Shown here piece by piece: positions 1 to 7,870 of a stretch of DNA of 7,870 bases (the first letter of the stretch is position 1; each line of letters opens with the position of its first letter). Both the position numbers and the translations under genes were made by a program. This DNA comes from an uncultured Actinomycetes bacterium (GTDB taxonomy: Bacteria; Actinomycetota; Acidimicrobiia; Acidimicrobiales; RAAP-2). The notes under the pieces were generated by a model. It made no database searches. It was given only the letters and a program-made list of their open reading frames with translations, and had not been told where the DNA came from. The stretch lies in contig CAINVQ010000174.1 in the NCBI GenBank assembly GCA_903854175.1, positions 1 through 7,870 of the forward strand, read 5' to 3'.

Positions 1-454
1 CCACTCTTTTGAAAGAGATACTGCGGTGCTCCGTTAGAGGCTCCACTTGAAAACAGGTTCCATCCGAGTGCTGCTAAATGTGATTTGTAGAAACCAAGAA
101 CATCTTTATATGGTGCGTTTGTAGCTAGAGGTTTAATGCAGTCGTAGTCACCAGCGCCAGCATTTGGCACGCTGTTATTGCCTCTTGATGTTGTTCCAAC
201 GGGAACTAGCAATGCAGGGATGATGTTGTCAGGCATTGTTCCGTACTGAGAGCAGTTGTTAAGTAAGTTACTGGCGCTGTCAGTTGCAAGCCCACCAACA
301 ACAATTGGCACATTGGTTTCAGATGTTGAGACTGACTTGTTTGTTACTGCATTGAGTATTAGAAATACTGCGAGCATCCCAACAGCCACAAGGATCACTG
401 ATGCAGCTGGCCACATGCTTGTAGTAGTTGTTAATGGGGGCTTGATGTCGTCAT

Positions 455-458
<4 letters not shown>
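1..458 (-). CDS. Single-pass membrane protein of unknown function, C-terminus cut by window edge
   Basis: The frame is open from an ATG at 458 down to base 1, giving 152 residues with no stop, so the gene continues outside the window. I do not recognise the family. Residues 1-16 are polar and carry two acidic residues and one lysine. Residues 17-38 are strongly hydrophobic (ASVILVAVGMLAVFLIL) and look like one transmembrane helix or an uncleaved signal anchor. The rest is Ser/Thr/Asn/Gly-rich and probably lies outside the membrane, with two cysteines (C69, C107) that could pair. A stretch at 123-141 (FYKSHLAALGW, then SSGAS) resembles a conserved block in actinobacterial secreted or anchored proteins, but this is from memory only. 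The start overlaps the thiD stop (ATGA), and an AGGG ribosome site sits 8 bases before it (467-470), so it is probably co-transcribed and translationally coupled with thiD. A role in thiamin metabolism cannot be inferred from that. Confidence 0.8.
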
Positions 459-2095
<1,637 letters not shown>

Positions 2096-2107
2096 GGCAT
2101 TTAGAAA

Positions 2108-2127
2108 CTACAATCGTGTAGTCCTAC
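2108..2127 (+). repeat. Nested short inverted repeats upstream of the MerR gene (possible operator)
   Basis: CTACA (2108-2112) and TGTAG (2117-2121) form a perfect 5-base inverted repeat around 4 bases. The second arm overlaps another one, GTAG (2118-2121) and CTAC (2124-2127), separated by 2 bases. The cluster ends just upstream of the proposed -10 box, where MerR-type regulators commonly bind. It could be an autoregulatory operator. The arms are short, so chance is a real alternative. No T-run follows, so it is not a typical terminator for thiG. Confidence 0.3.
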
Positions 2128-2131
2128 GGGA

Positions 2132-2137
2132 TAATCT
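2132..2137 (+). promoter_or_regulatory. Putative -10 box for the MerR-gcv operon
   Basis: TAATCT fits TANNNT in the 71 bp gap after thiG and would give a short leader of about 20-25 bases that contains the ribosome site. No convincing -35 element is found at normal spacing. This is the only apparent promoter position before a run of six tightly packed genes, so it may drive all of them, although internal promoters cannot be excluded. Confidence 0.45.
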
Positions 2138-2152
2138 GAACAAGCCTCGGTC

Positions 2153-2160
2153 GGGAGGGA
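2153..2160 (+). promoter_or_regulatory. Strong ribosome binding site of the MerR gene
   Basis: GGGAGGGA ends 6 bases before the ATG at 2167 and is the clearest Shine-Dalgarno sequence in the window. It fixes the start of the regulator and contrasts with the thiD and thiG starts, which lack one. Confidence 0.75.
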
Positions 2161-2166
2161 CTTCTT

Positions 2167-2622
2167 ATGACAGATTCCTTTAACTCTTTTAGTGGCCCAA
2201 TGGTATGCCGCCTTACTGGCGTTACGTACCGTCAGCTGGACTACTGGGCACGCACTGGTCTAGTGATGCCTTCTATTACCCCTGCAATGGGTAGTGGATC
2301 CAAGCGCAAGTACGCCTACCTTGACGTTCTTGAAGTCAAGGTCATTAAGTCTCTTCTCACATCTGGTGTTTCCTTAGCTCGAGCTCGCCAGGCTGTCGAA
2401 TGCCTTCGCAACTCACTAGGCGCTGACCTCGCATCAAGCAGCCTCGTAATGAGTGACACGGGATCGGTGCTCGCGCACAGTGACGGTGACCTCGTGGACC
2501 TCCTTCGTGGCGGTCAAGGTGTATTTAATATCTTCAATCTCGCAGGCGTGGTTGCCGAACTTACAACCACAATTCGTGAGTCAAACATTTCGACGTCGGA
2601 GAAGGTAGCAATCTCGGCGTGA
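2167..2622 (+). CDS. MerR-family transcriptional regulator, ResR/McdR (Rv1830)-like
   Basis: This is a DNA-binding regulator of 151 residues. Residues 11-35 hold the MerR helix-turn-helix, including TYRQLDYWARTGLV, followed by the wing (GSGSKRKYAYLDVLEVKVI, 42-60) and a further helical part (61-82). A C-terminal domain (about 87-137) contains LVDLLRGGQGVFNI (109-122). From memory, the HTH, the wing and the LLxGGQGVF block match mycobacterial Rv1830 (ResR/McdR), a cell growth and division regulator, much better than metal- or drug-sensing MerR proteins. The C-terminus lacks the metal-binding cysteines of classical MerR; the only cysteines are C14 and C79. In Mycobacterium the gene lies close to gcvH, garA and the gcv P-protein gene, so its position ahead of gcvT is consistent. 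The start is set by a strong ribosome site. The stop overlaps the next gene by 4 bases (GTGA). Its target here is unknown; self-regulation and control of the gcv genes are plausible. Confidence 0.9.
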   Translation: MTDSFNSFSGPMVCRLTGVTYRQLDYWARTGLVMPSITPAMGSGSKRKYAYLDVLEVKVIKSLLTSGVSLARARQAVECLRNSLGADLASSSLVMSDTGSVLAHSDGDLVDLLRGGQGVFNIFNLAGVVAELTTTIRESNISTSEKVAISA

Positions 2623-3014
2623 CGTCCCCATTGTCGAGCGACTCTCGTCGTCGACACCCCAGTTCACTCTCAACGCATCTAGCTAACTTTGCGCACCCCA
2701 GTGAGAAAACTTTTGCTTCATTTTTAGATCTTTACGGTCACAAGTGGGAATACGAGCCAATCGAATTTCCACTGCACTGGAATGAGAATGGGCAGCCAGC
2801 ACGTGGGTTCCGACCTGATTTCTATTTACCCGAGCTCAACCTATTTATTGAACTCACGGTTTTAGAACAAAGGCTCGTAACAAAGAAGAACGCAAAAATT
2901 CGTGCCTTCAGGGCCCTCTATCCAGAGGTATCTCTCGTAGTGGTGTATCAAAAAGACTTTAATGACATAGTTCTGAAACATTCAGGCGTCTCAAATCACG
3001 AGCAAGCGGCATAG
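2619..3014 (+). CDS. Small PD-(D/E)XK-nuclease-like protein of unknown function
   Basis: The product has 131 residues. After a basic, Ser-rich N-terminus (1-25), residues 26-119 read like a compact restriction-endonuclease-like fold: an acidic residue in the first helix (HPSEKTFASFLDLYG, E29), a strand with EYEP (44-47), PDFYLPE (66-72, D67) and a strand with FIELT (76-80, E78). Next comes LVTKKNAKIRAFRALYPEV (86-104) and a final strand LVVVYQKDF (106-114). The D67 and E78 spacing fits the D-(x)n-ExK core, but the usual lysine is T80. K89 and K90 are near and could substitute. I recall similar PDFYLPE...ELT...LVTKKN domains in actinobacterial proteins, sometimes joined to a hypoxanthine phosphoribosyltransferase. 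Whether it cuts DNA is unknown. The GTG start overlaps the regulator's TGA; a GGAGAAGG string lies 13 bases upstream, so coupled translation is likely. gcvT follows after 9 bp. Confidence 0.75.
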   Translation: MTSPLSSDSRRRHPSSLSTHLANFAHPSEKTFASFLDLYGHKWEYEPIEFPLHWNENGQPARGFRPDFYLPELNLFIELTVLEQRLVTKKNAKIRAFRALYPEVSLVVVYQKDFNDIVLKHSGVSNHEQAA

Positions 3015-3016
3015 GG
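3013..3016 (+). promoter_or_regulatory. Ribosome binding site of gcvT
   Basis: AGGG lies 7 bases before the ATG at 3024 and overlaps the stop codon of the upstream gene. It decides between this ATG and the ATG at 3020, which is followed by a stop after three codons. Confidence 0.55.
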
Positions 3017-3023
3017 TGAATGC

Positions 3024-4076
3024 ATGAGTGACCGTCGCCCATTTCTTTACGACACGCATGTTGAGCTTGGGGCCAAAATCGTCCCTTTCGGCGGTTGGGA
3101 AATGCCACTTCAGTACGCAACGGGAACAGTTGCAGAACACATGGCTTGTCGCAACGACGCCGTTGTTTTTGATGTAAGCCACCTAGGAACTGTTCGCTGT
3201 GATGGAGAAGGAATGTTCGACATTCTCCAGAACACCCTCACCAATGACCTACGCAAAGTAGAACCTGGCAGGGCCCAGTACACACACCTGCTAAATAATG
3301 AAGGCTTCGTGGTTGACGACATCATTGTCTGGTGGATGGGGGAGAACGAATTTGACGTTATGCCCAATGCATCGAACACAACGGGTGTTACTTCAGCGCT
3401 CCCTGGCGTTGACGTCACTTCAACTCGCTGTGTTCTAGCAATTCAAGGACCTAAGGCCCGCGAGAAGGCTGCGACCATTGATCCGAGATTTGGTGCCATT
3501 GGCAGATTCTGCGTTGCAAAGTATGACTACAAGGGCGTTGAAGTTCGCGTTGCTGGAACCGGATACACCGGTGAAGACGGCATAGAGATTGCAGTTCCAA
3601 ATGAAGTTGCCAAAGATCTTCTTCTCGCAATTGTTGCAGCGGGTGTGACTCCTGCCGGGCTTGGTGCTCGTGACACACTTCGCCTTGAAGCAGCACTTCC
3701 TCTCTACGGGCATGAACTCAGTCTCGAATCAACAACGCTCGAGGCGAAACTGAGTTGGGTAATTGGCTGGGACAAGGAAACGTTCCGCGGAAGAGCTGCA
3801 GTGAAAGCTGAGCAAGATCGTGGAGTTAATCGACAGCTCACAGGTGTTATTGCCGATGGTCGTCAACCTCTTCGTGATGGTGGCGAAGTTCTTATTGACG
3901 GGGTATCTGTTGGAACGCTTTGCTCTGGAAACTTCTCCCCAGTTCTTGAGCGCGGTATCGGAACCGGACTTCTTAGCGGTGATCATGCTCCCGGAACAAA
4001 AGTGACTGTCTCACTTCGAGGACGTGAAATTCCAGCATCAATTACAAAACTCCCATTTGTTAGAAAGGCGAAGTGA
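3024..4076 (+). CDS. gcvT: Glycine cleavage system T protein (aminomethyltransferase)
   Basis: GcvT takes the aminomethyl group from the lipoyl arm of H protein and passes the carbon to tetrahydrofolate, releasing ammonia and 5,10-methylene-THF in the cytoplasm. The product has 350 residues, slightly shorter than the typical 360 or so, with both ends present. Visible motifs are LYDTHVELGAKIVPFGGWEMP (8-28), FDVSHLGTV (49-57, the family usually has SHMG), EGFVVDDIIV (93-102), where the D98/D99 pair covers the position of the catalytic aspartate, LAIQGPKA (138-145), GYTGEDGIEI (180-189), GLGARDTLRLEAALPLYGHEL (212-232) and the C-terminal barrel ending in PFVRKAK. Folate demethylases such as DmgdH-type or YgfZ proteins share the fold, but the gcvP genes directly downstream settle the call. 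It starts 9 bp after the nuclease-like gene and ends 1 bp before gcvPA. Confidence 0.97.
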   Translation: MSDRRPFLYDTHVELGAKIVPFGGWEMPLQYATGTVAEHMACRNDAVVFDVSHLGTVRCDGEGMFDILQNTLTNDLRKVEPGRAQYTHLLNNEGFVVDDIIVWWMGENEFDVMPNASNTTGVTSALPGVDVTSTRCVLAIQGPKAREKAATIDPRFGAIGRFCVAKYDYKGVEVRVAGTGYTGEDGIEIAVPNEVAKDLLLAIVAAGVTPAGLGARDTLRLEAALPLYGHELSLESTTLEAKLSWVIGWDKETFRGRAAVKAEQDRGVNRQLTGVIADGRQPLRDGGEVLIDGVSVGTLCSGNFSPVLERGIGTGLLSGDHAPGTKVTVSLRGREIPASITKLPFVRKAK

Positions 4077-4077
4077 C

Positions 4078-5430
4078 GTGGCTGATTATTTACCGCACAC
4101 AGCTGATGAAGTAAAAGAAATGCTCAACTTTTTGGGTATGGAATCAATGGAGCAACTCTTCGCTCACATTCCAGCAGCGGTTCGACTCTCACAGGGGCTT
4201 GATCTTCCAGATGGACTCAGTGAACCTGACGTTGCGGCGATCTTTGAAGGTCTTACCGCGAAGAACAAAGCGAAGGCTCCAGAAATGGTTTGTTTCGCAG
4301 GTGGGGGAGCGTATGACCACGAAATTCCACCAGTGGTAAAGACACTCGGTGGACGCGGTGAGTTCGTAACGGCGTACACGCCGTATCAGCCAGAAGTTGC
4401 TCAGGGTGTGCTTCAGGCAATCTTTGAATATCAGACTCTTGTATCTAGGCTTAGCGGCCTTCCAATTCCTAATGCGTCACTCTATGACGCAGCAACAGGA
4501 ATGGTCGAAGCAGTCAACATGGCTGCGGGCTCAACTGGTCGCAACAAGATTGTTATGTCAGCTGGTGTGCATCCACACTGGCGCGCAACAGTTAAAACAT
4601 TTGCTCAGGGAACTGGACACGAGATTGTAGAAGCACCTCTTGTCGATGGCGTTACCAACTGGGGAGCAGTTGACGCCTCAGGAGCTGCCGCAATTGTTGC
4701 GTCGTACCCGAACTACCTCGGCGTTATTGAAGACATGACTCCAGCCAAGGAACTGGCAACGGCAAACAATGCACTATTCGTTATGGGTATTGACCCAATT
4801 GCTGCATCAGTTCTTAAGACTGCTGGGCAGTGGGGCGCCGATGTAATGGTGGGGGAAGGTCAACCTTTTGGTACCGGGCTTAACTTTGGTGGTCCCTACC
4901 TCGGACTTTTTGCCTGCACTGAAGCCCAAATCCGCCGTCTCCCGGGTCGCATTGTTGGCGAAACAGTTGACTCAAATAACCGTCGATCATTCGTAACAAC
5001 ACTTCGTGCCCGCGAACAAGACATTCGTCGCGAAAAGGCAACATCAAACATCTGCTCTAACCAGACACTTATGGCTGTTACTGCAGCAATACAGCTTGGT
5101 TACCTCGGAACATATGGACTACGTGAAGTTGCAACGCGCTGTGCACAGGGTGCTCATTATCTGTATGACGAAGTAATGAAGATCAGTGGCATTACTCCAG
5201 TCAACTCCCAGCCATTCTTCCGTGAGTTTGCGTTTAAGGTCCCTGGAAGTGCCAGCGAAGTTCTTTCGCACATGGCAACCAACGGCGTACTTGGAGGACT
5301 TTCTATCCAGGCTCTACACGACGACGTAACTGGTGAAGCAGACAACGTCATTCTCGTAACTGTTACTGAGAAGCGCACCAAGGATCAGATTGATAACTAC
5401 GTTGAACTACTTCGAAAGGCGGTGGCGTAA
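4078..5430 (+). CDS. gcvPA: Glycine dehydrogenase (decarboxylating) subunit 1, P-protein alpha
   Basis: This is the N-terminal-half subunit of the two-subunit PLP-dependent P protein, which decarboxylates glycine and loads the aminomethyl group on lipoyl-H protein. I choose GTG at 4078, giving 450 residues beginning ADYLPHTADEVKEML, exactly as GcvPA proteins normally begin. An in-frame GTG at 4024 would add 18 residues that merely overlap gcvT. GAAAGG (4063-4068) lies 9 bases before the chosen start. Family blocks are FAGGGAYDHEIPP (73-85), TAYTPYQPEVAQGVLQAIFE (98-117), SLYDAATGMVEA (134-145), VGEGQPFGTGLNFGGPYLG (258-276), LPGRIVGET (288-296) and REQDIRREKATSNICSNQ (312-329). As usual for this subunit, the PLP-binding lysine is not here but in GcvPB. 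The stop overlaps the gcvPB start by one base (TAATG), consistent with making equal amounts of both subunits. Confidence 0.97.
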   Translation: MADYLPHTADEVKEMLNFLGMESMEQLFAHIPAAVRLSQGLDLPDGLSEPDVAAIFEGLTAKNKAKAPEMVCFAGGGAYDHEIPPVVKTLGGRGEFVTAYTPYQPEVAQGVLQAIFEYQTLVSRLSGLPIPNASLYDAATGMVEAVNMAAGSTGRNKIVMSAGVHPHWRATVKTFAQGTGHEIVEAPLVDGVTNWGAVDASGAAAIVASYPNYLGVIEDMTPAKELATANNALFVMGIDPIAASVLKTAGQWGADVMVGEGQPFGTGLNFGGPYLGLFACTEAQIRRLPGRIVGETVDSNNRRSFVTTLRAREQDIRREKATSNICSNQTLMAVTAAIQLGYLGTYGLREVATRCAQGAHYLYDEVMKISGITPVNSQPFFREFAFKVPGSASEVLSHMATNGVLGGLSIQALHDDVTGEADNVILVTVTEKRTKDQIDNYVELLRKAVA

Positions 5431-6941
5431 TGTCAAAGATCGCACCTGGTGGAAAAGCTTCTTCAGCACCGTTACTTGGAAATGACATTGAACCAACATT
5501 GTTTGAGATGTCTGTTCCTGGTCGTTCTGCCTATCAACTACGAACAACTGGTGTTCCGGCGACTCCGCTAAAAGATATGGTGCCAGCTGCGCATCTCAAC
5601 CCTGAAGTGATTGATCTTGCAGAAGTCTCAGAGCGCGACCTCGTAGCGCACTTCATGAGACTTTCACACCGTCAGTTCTCCGTTGACCTTGGAATGTATC
5701 CACTTGGTTCTTGCACCATGAAATACAACCCGAAGTTCTGTGACGCTGTTGCAGGTGATCCGGGGCTAAATACTGTTCACCCAGGAAGCCCTGCGGAGCT
5801 AACACAAGGATGGTTAGAGCTTCTTGTTGACCTTGAACAGAAGCTTTGCGCGATTACTGGCATGCAGGCAGCAACACTGCAGCCTGCAGCTGGTGCTGCG
5901 GGAGAGCTCACCGGACTTCTTCTTATGCGCGCGTATCACACAGCAAATGGAGATCCACGCAAGCGCGTTCTAATTCCAGACGCTGCTCACGGAACGAACC
6001 CTGCATCTGTAACACTCGGTGGTTATGAAGTGACGACTATTCCTTCAAACGAACGTGGACTTGTTGACCTTGCTGCACTCAAGGCACAACTTGGACCTGA
6101 TGTTGCTGGAATCATGCTCACGAACCCAAACACGGTTGGTCTCTTTGAAGAAGAGATTGTTGAAATTGCGGAGGCTGTTCACGACATTGGTGGGCTTCTC
6201 TATTACGACGGTGCGAACCTCAATGCAATCCTCGGTCAGGTTCGTCCTGGAGACATGGGATTCGACATTGTTCACATGAATCTTCACAAGACATTCGCAA
6301 CCCCACATGGTGGGGGAGGGCCTGGAGCAGGTCCAGTAGCGGTCTCAAAGCGTCTCGTGGAGTTCTTACCGGGCCCTAAGGCCACTCGCATGGCAGACGG
6401 CTCATACGCATGGGTCAAGCCATCAAAGTCAATTGGTCGCGTACATGGATGGCACGGAAATGCCATGGTCTTAGCTCGTGCACTTGCGTACATAACTGTT
6501 CACGGGGGAGATGGTCTTAAGCGCGTTTCTGAGCACGCAGTACTCAATGCGAACTGGTTACGAGTACGTCTTGCTAATTCACTTCCTGCAGCGTATGACC
6601 GCGTCTGCATGCACGAATGCACTCTGACTGCAACTCCTCTTAAGCAGAAGTACGGCATCAAGGGACTTGACGTTGCGAAGGGTCTGCTCGAAGAAGGATT
6701 CCACTCACCAACGGTGTACTTCCCACTCATTGTCGACGAAGCATTGATGTTCGAGCCAACTGAGACTGAGAGCCTGCAGACCCTTGAAGCGCTTGCAGAA
6801 GCTGTAGAACGAATCGTCGCTCGAGCGGAGTCTGATCCTGAATCATTACGTATTGCTCCACAGACAACACCAGTATCTCGAGTTGATGAAGCTCGAGCAG
6901 CAAGACAATTAGTTCCTACAGAAGATGCGGCGGCACGATAA
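5430..6941 (+). CDS. gcvPB: Glycine dehydrogenase (decarboxylating) subunit 2, P-protein beta
   Basis: This is the catalytic PLP-carrying subunit of the split P protein, partner of GcvPA. The product has 503 residues, near the usual 480-500. Diagnostic blocks are LGMYPLGSCTMKYNPK (87-102), HPGSPAELTQG (117-127), LQPAAGAAGELTGLL (150-164), IPDAAHGTNPAS (182-193), MLTNPNTVGLFE (229-240), YYDGANLNAILG (258-269) and MNLHKTFATPHGGGGPGAG (283-301), in which K287 is the expected Schiff-base lysine for PLP. GRVHGWHGN (336-344), EGFHSPTVYFP (422-432) and FEPTETES (441-448) complete the family pattern. The last 25 or so residues are Ala/Arg-rich and look dispensable. The ATG shares its A with the gcvPA stop, and GAAAGG (5414-5419) precedes it, the same ribosome-site core seen before gcvPA. 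The stop in turn shares a base with the next start. Confidence 0.97.
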   Translation: MSKIAPGGKASSAPLLGNDIEPTLFEMSVPGRSAYQLRTTGVPATPLKDMVPAAHLNPEVIDLAEVSERDLVAHFMRLSHRQFSVDLGMYPLGSCTMKYNPKFCDAVAGDPGLNTVHPGSPAELTQGWLELLVDLEQKLCAITGMQAATLQPAAGAAGELTGLLLMRAYHTANGDPRKRVLIPDAAHGTNPASVTLGGYEVTTIPSNERGLVDLAALKAQLGPDVAGIMLTNPNTVGLFEEEIVEIAEAVHDIGGLLYYDGANLNAILGQVRPGDMGFDIVHMNLHKTFATPHGGGGPGAGPVAVSKRLVEFLPGPKATRMADGSYAWVKPSKSIGRVHGWHGNAMVLARALAYITVHGGDGLKRVSEHAVLNANWLRVRLANSLPAAYDRVCMHECTLTATPLKQKYGIKGLDVAKGLLEEGFHSPTVYFPLIVDEALMFEPTETESLQTLEALAEAVERIVARAESDPESLRIAPQTTPVSRVDEARAARQLVPTEDAAAR

Positions 6942-7870
6942 TGGCTTTTAAGTCCCCATTCAAAATTTATGGAATTGAGAGAAGTTTTTTCTCTAGAAAA
7001 GTTTGGTCGATCTTTAGAGCAATGGGTGTCGATCACGAATTTAAGTTCAAGACACTCAGCATTACTGAATGGCTTGAAGCTCGTGCAGGAACACACCTGA
7101 TTCCAGTGGTGTTAACGCCGGAGGACTGGATGATCTGGGACTCAACTCCGATTGCATTCTTCCTCGACGAGCGATACCCAGAGAAATCAATTATTCCGAA
7201 CACTCCAGTTCAGAAGATGGCGTGTCTGCTGATTGAAGACTGGGTTGACGAGTGGTTGGTTCGCGTTGCGGTGCAGAGCCGCTGGCGTTACCCAGAGAAT
7301 GCTTTCCAAGTTTCAAATGAGTTCGGCATCAACGCCGTCGGTAAATGGATTGGTGAAGAGCTAACTCCTGAAGAAGTTGCGAGCGCACGCATGGTTGGTG
7401 ACTTTGCTACAGAGTCATTCGGTCCTTACGCACTCCGTGGCCTCGGTGCTGTTGATCAAGATGAGCCAATTGAAGCCGGGTTCTTTCATCAGCTCGATGT
7501 CTACAACAAGATCTTTTCGAAGCAGAAGTTCTTCTTTGGTGACCGTATTAGCCTCGCTGACTGCGCCCTAATTGGTTCATTCATGTCTCACATGATTGGT
7601 GACCCAGAGCCTCGTAGATGGGTGTTAGAGCGCCAACCTGGCGTTGCGAAATGGGTTCAGGATGGTTGGGACACCACTGTTGGAGCTGAGAAGTGGACAC
7701 CAAATGATGAACTGGCTCCTGAGCTGTTCGAGCTCTTTGAAGAGATGAACCGCGAAAACACGAAGGTTATGTACGCAACGTATGACTCAATGTTGAAGGG
7801 GGAGAAGTATTTTGACGTTGATCTCGGAACTGGACCAGTCACCTTTTCCACAAACCCATACCGCGAAGCG
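6941..7870 (+). CDS. Glutathione S-transferase-like protein, C-terminus cut by window edge
   Basis: The frame is open for 310 codons from an ATG at 6941 to the last base without a stop, so the gene is incomplete. Residues 7-85 look like a thioredoxin-fold GST N-domain: FKIYGIERSFFSRKVWSIFRAMGV (7-30), the cis-proline strand LIPVVL (53-58), and WDSTPIAFFLDERYPE (66-81), equivalent to the glutathione-binding Ser block. Residues 90-240 appear all-helical, with KQKFFFGDRISLADCALIGSF (194-214) matching the GST C-domain N-capping region and QPGVAKWVQ (232-240). From residue 250 on there is an extra part with no assignment. The family position with Cys or Ser in GST-type proteins is serine here (S15/S18). 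Many actinobacteria make mycothiol rather than glutathione, so the thiol partner is open. The start shares a base with the gcvPB stop (TAATG) and no strong ribosome site is visible, so translation probably depends on termination of gcvPB. The function is not known to me. Confidence 0.85.
   Translation, partial: MAFKSPFKIYGIERSFFSRKVWSIFRAMGVDHEFKFKTLSITEWLEARAGTHLIPVVLTPEDWMIWDSTPIAFFLDERYPEKSIIPNTPVQKMACLLIEDWVDEWLVRVAVQSRWRYPENAFQVSNEFGINAVGKWIGEELTPEEVASARMVGDFATESFGPYALRGLGAVDQDEPIEAGFFHQLDVYNKIFSKQKFFFGDRISLADCALIGSFMSHMIGDPEPRRWVLERQPGVAKWVQDGWDTTVGAEKWTPNDELAPELFELFEEMNRENTKVMYATYDSMLKGEKYFDVDLGTGPVTFSTNPYREA

Noticed and set aside
2096..2166. Glycine riboswitch ahead of the gcv operon
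   Set aside because: The gap is 71 bp with a promoter and ribosome site in it, too small for the aptamer, and the 9 bp before gcvT cannot hold one. A site inside the coding sequence is not apparent.
4024..4077. Upstream GTG at 4024 as the gcvPA start
   Set aside because: It would add 18 residues without family similarity, all overlapping gcvT. GTG at 4078 gives the normal GcvPA N-terminus and has a ribosome site 9 bases upstream.
6500..7096. Long antisense open frame (198 residues) on the minus strand
   Set aside because: It runs across the end of gcvPB and the GST-like gene, is Ser/Arg/Cys-rich without domain pattern, and fits a shadow of the codon usage of the real genes.

Overview
The window (roughly half GC by eye) looks like a densely packed chromosomal segment of a free-living actinobacterium, probably a deep-branching one. 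The best taxonomic evidence is the MerR-type regulator, whose sequence closely resembles what I remember of mycobacterial Rv1830 (ResR/McdR). Supporting signs are GTG starts, TANNNT -10 boxes placed for leaderless transcripts, and a split glycine decarboxylase rather than the single-chain enzyme of Mycobacterium and Streptomyces. A marine Acidimicrobiia-like source would fit, but that is inference. No mobile element, CRISPR array, RNA gene or clear sign of recent transfer is visible.

Left part (1-1267, minus strand): thiD, the HMP/HMP-P kinase of thiamin synthesis, is followed with a 4-base ATGA overlap by a single-pass membrane protein of unknown function that runs off the left edge. Only 48 bp separate thiD from the divergent thiG (1316-2095, plus strand), the thiazole synthase. 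Both genes start with GTG and each has a TAsGCTTA box the same distance upstream, so both may be transcribed as leaderless messages. No thiS, thiO, thiF or TPP riboswitch is visible.

Middle and right part (2167-7870, plus strand): six genes are packed head to tail: a ResR/McdR-like MerR regulator, a small PD-(D/E)XK-nuclease-like protein, gcvT, gcvPA, gcvPB and a GST-like protein cut by the right edge. The gaps are a 4-base overlap, 9 bp, 1 bp, a 1-base overlap and a 1-base overlap, so this is very likely one operon with translational coupling. The T protein and the two-subunit P protein make up most of the glycine cleavage system, which yields CO2, ammonia, NADH and methylene-tetrahydrofolate from glycine. 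The H protein (gcvH) and L protein (lpd) are not in the window. The regulator may control the operon. The nuclease-like and GST-like proteins are the unexplained members.

Most of the window is ordinary metabolism. The points most worth a second look are the regulator plus nuclease-like pair fused to a glycine cleavage operon, the mirror-image leaderless thiD/thiG promoters, and the coupled GST-like gene. I do not see a clearly novel defence or mobile system.
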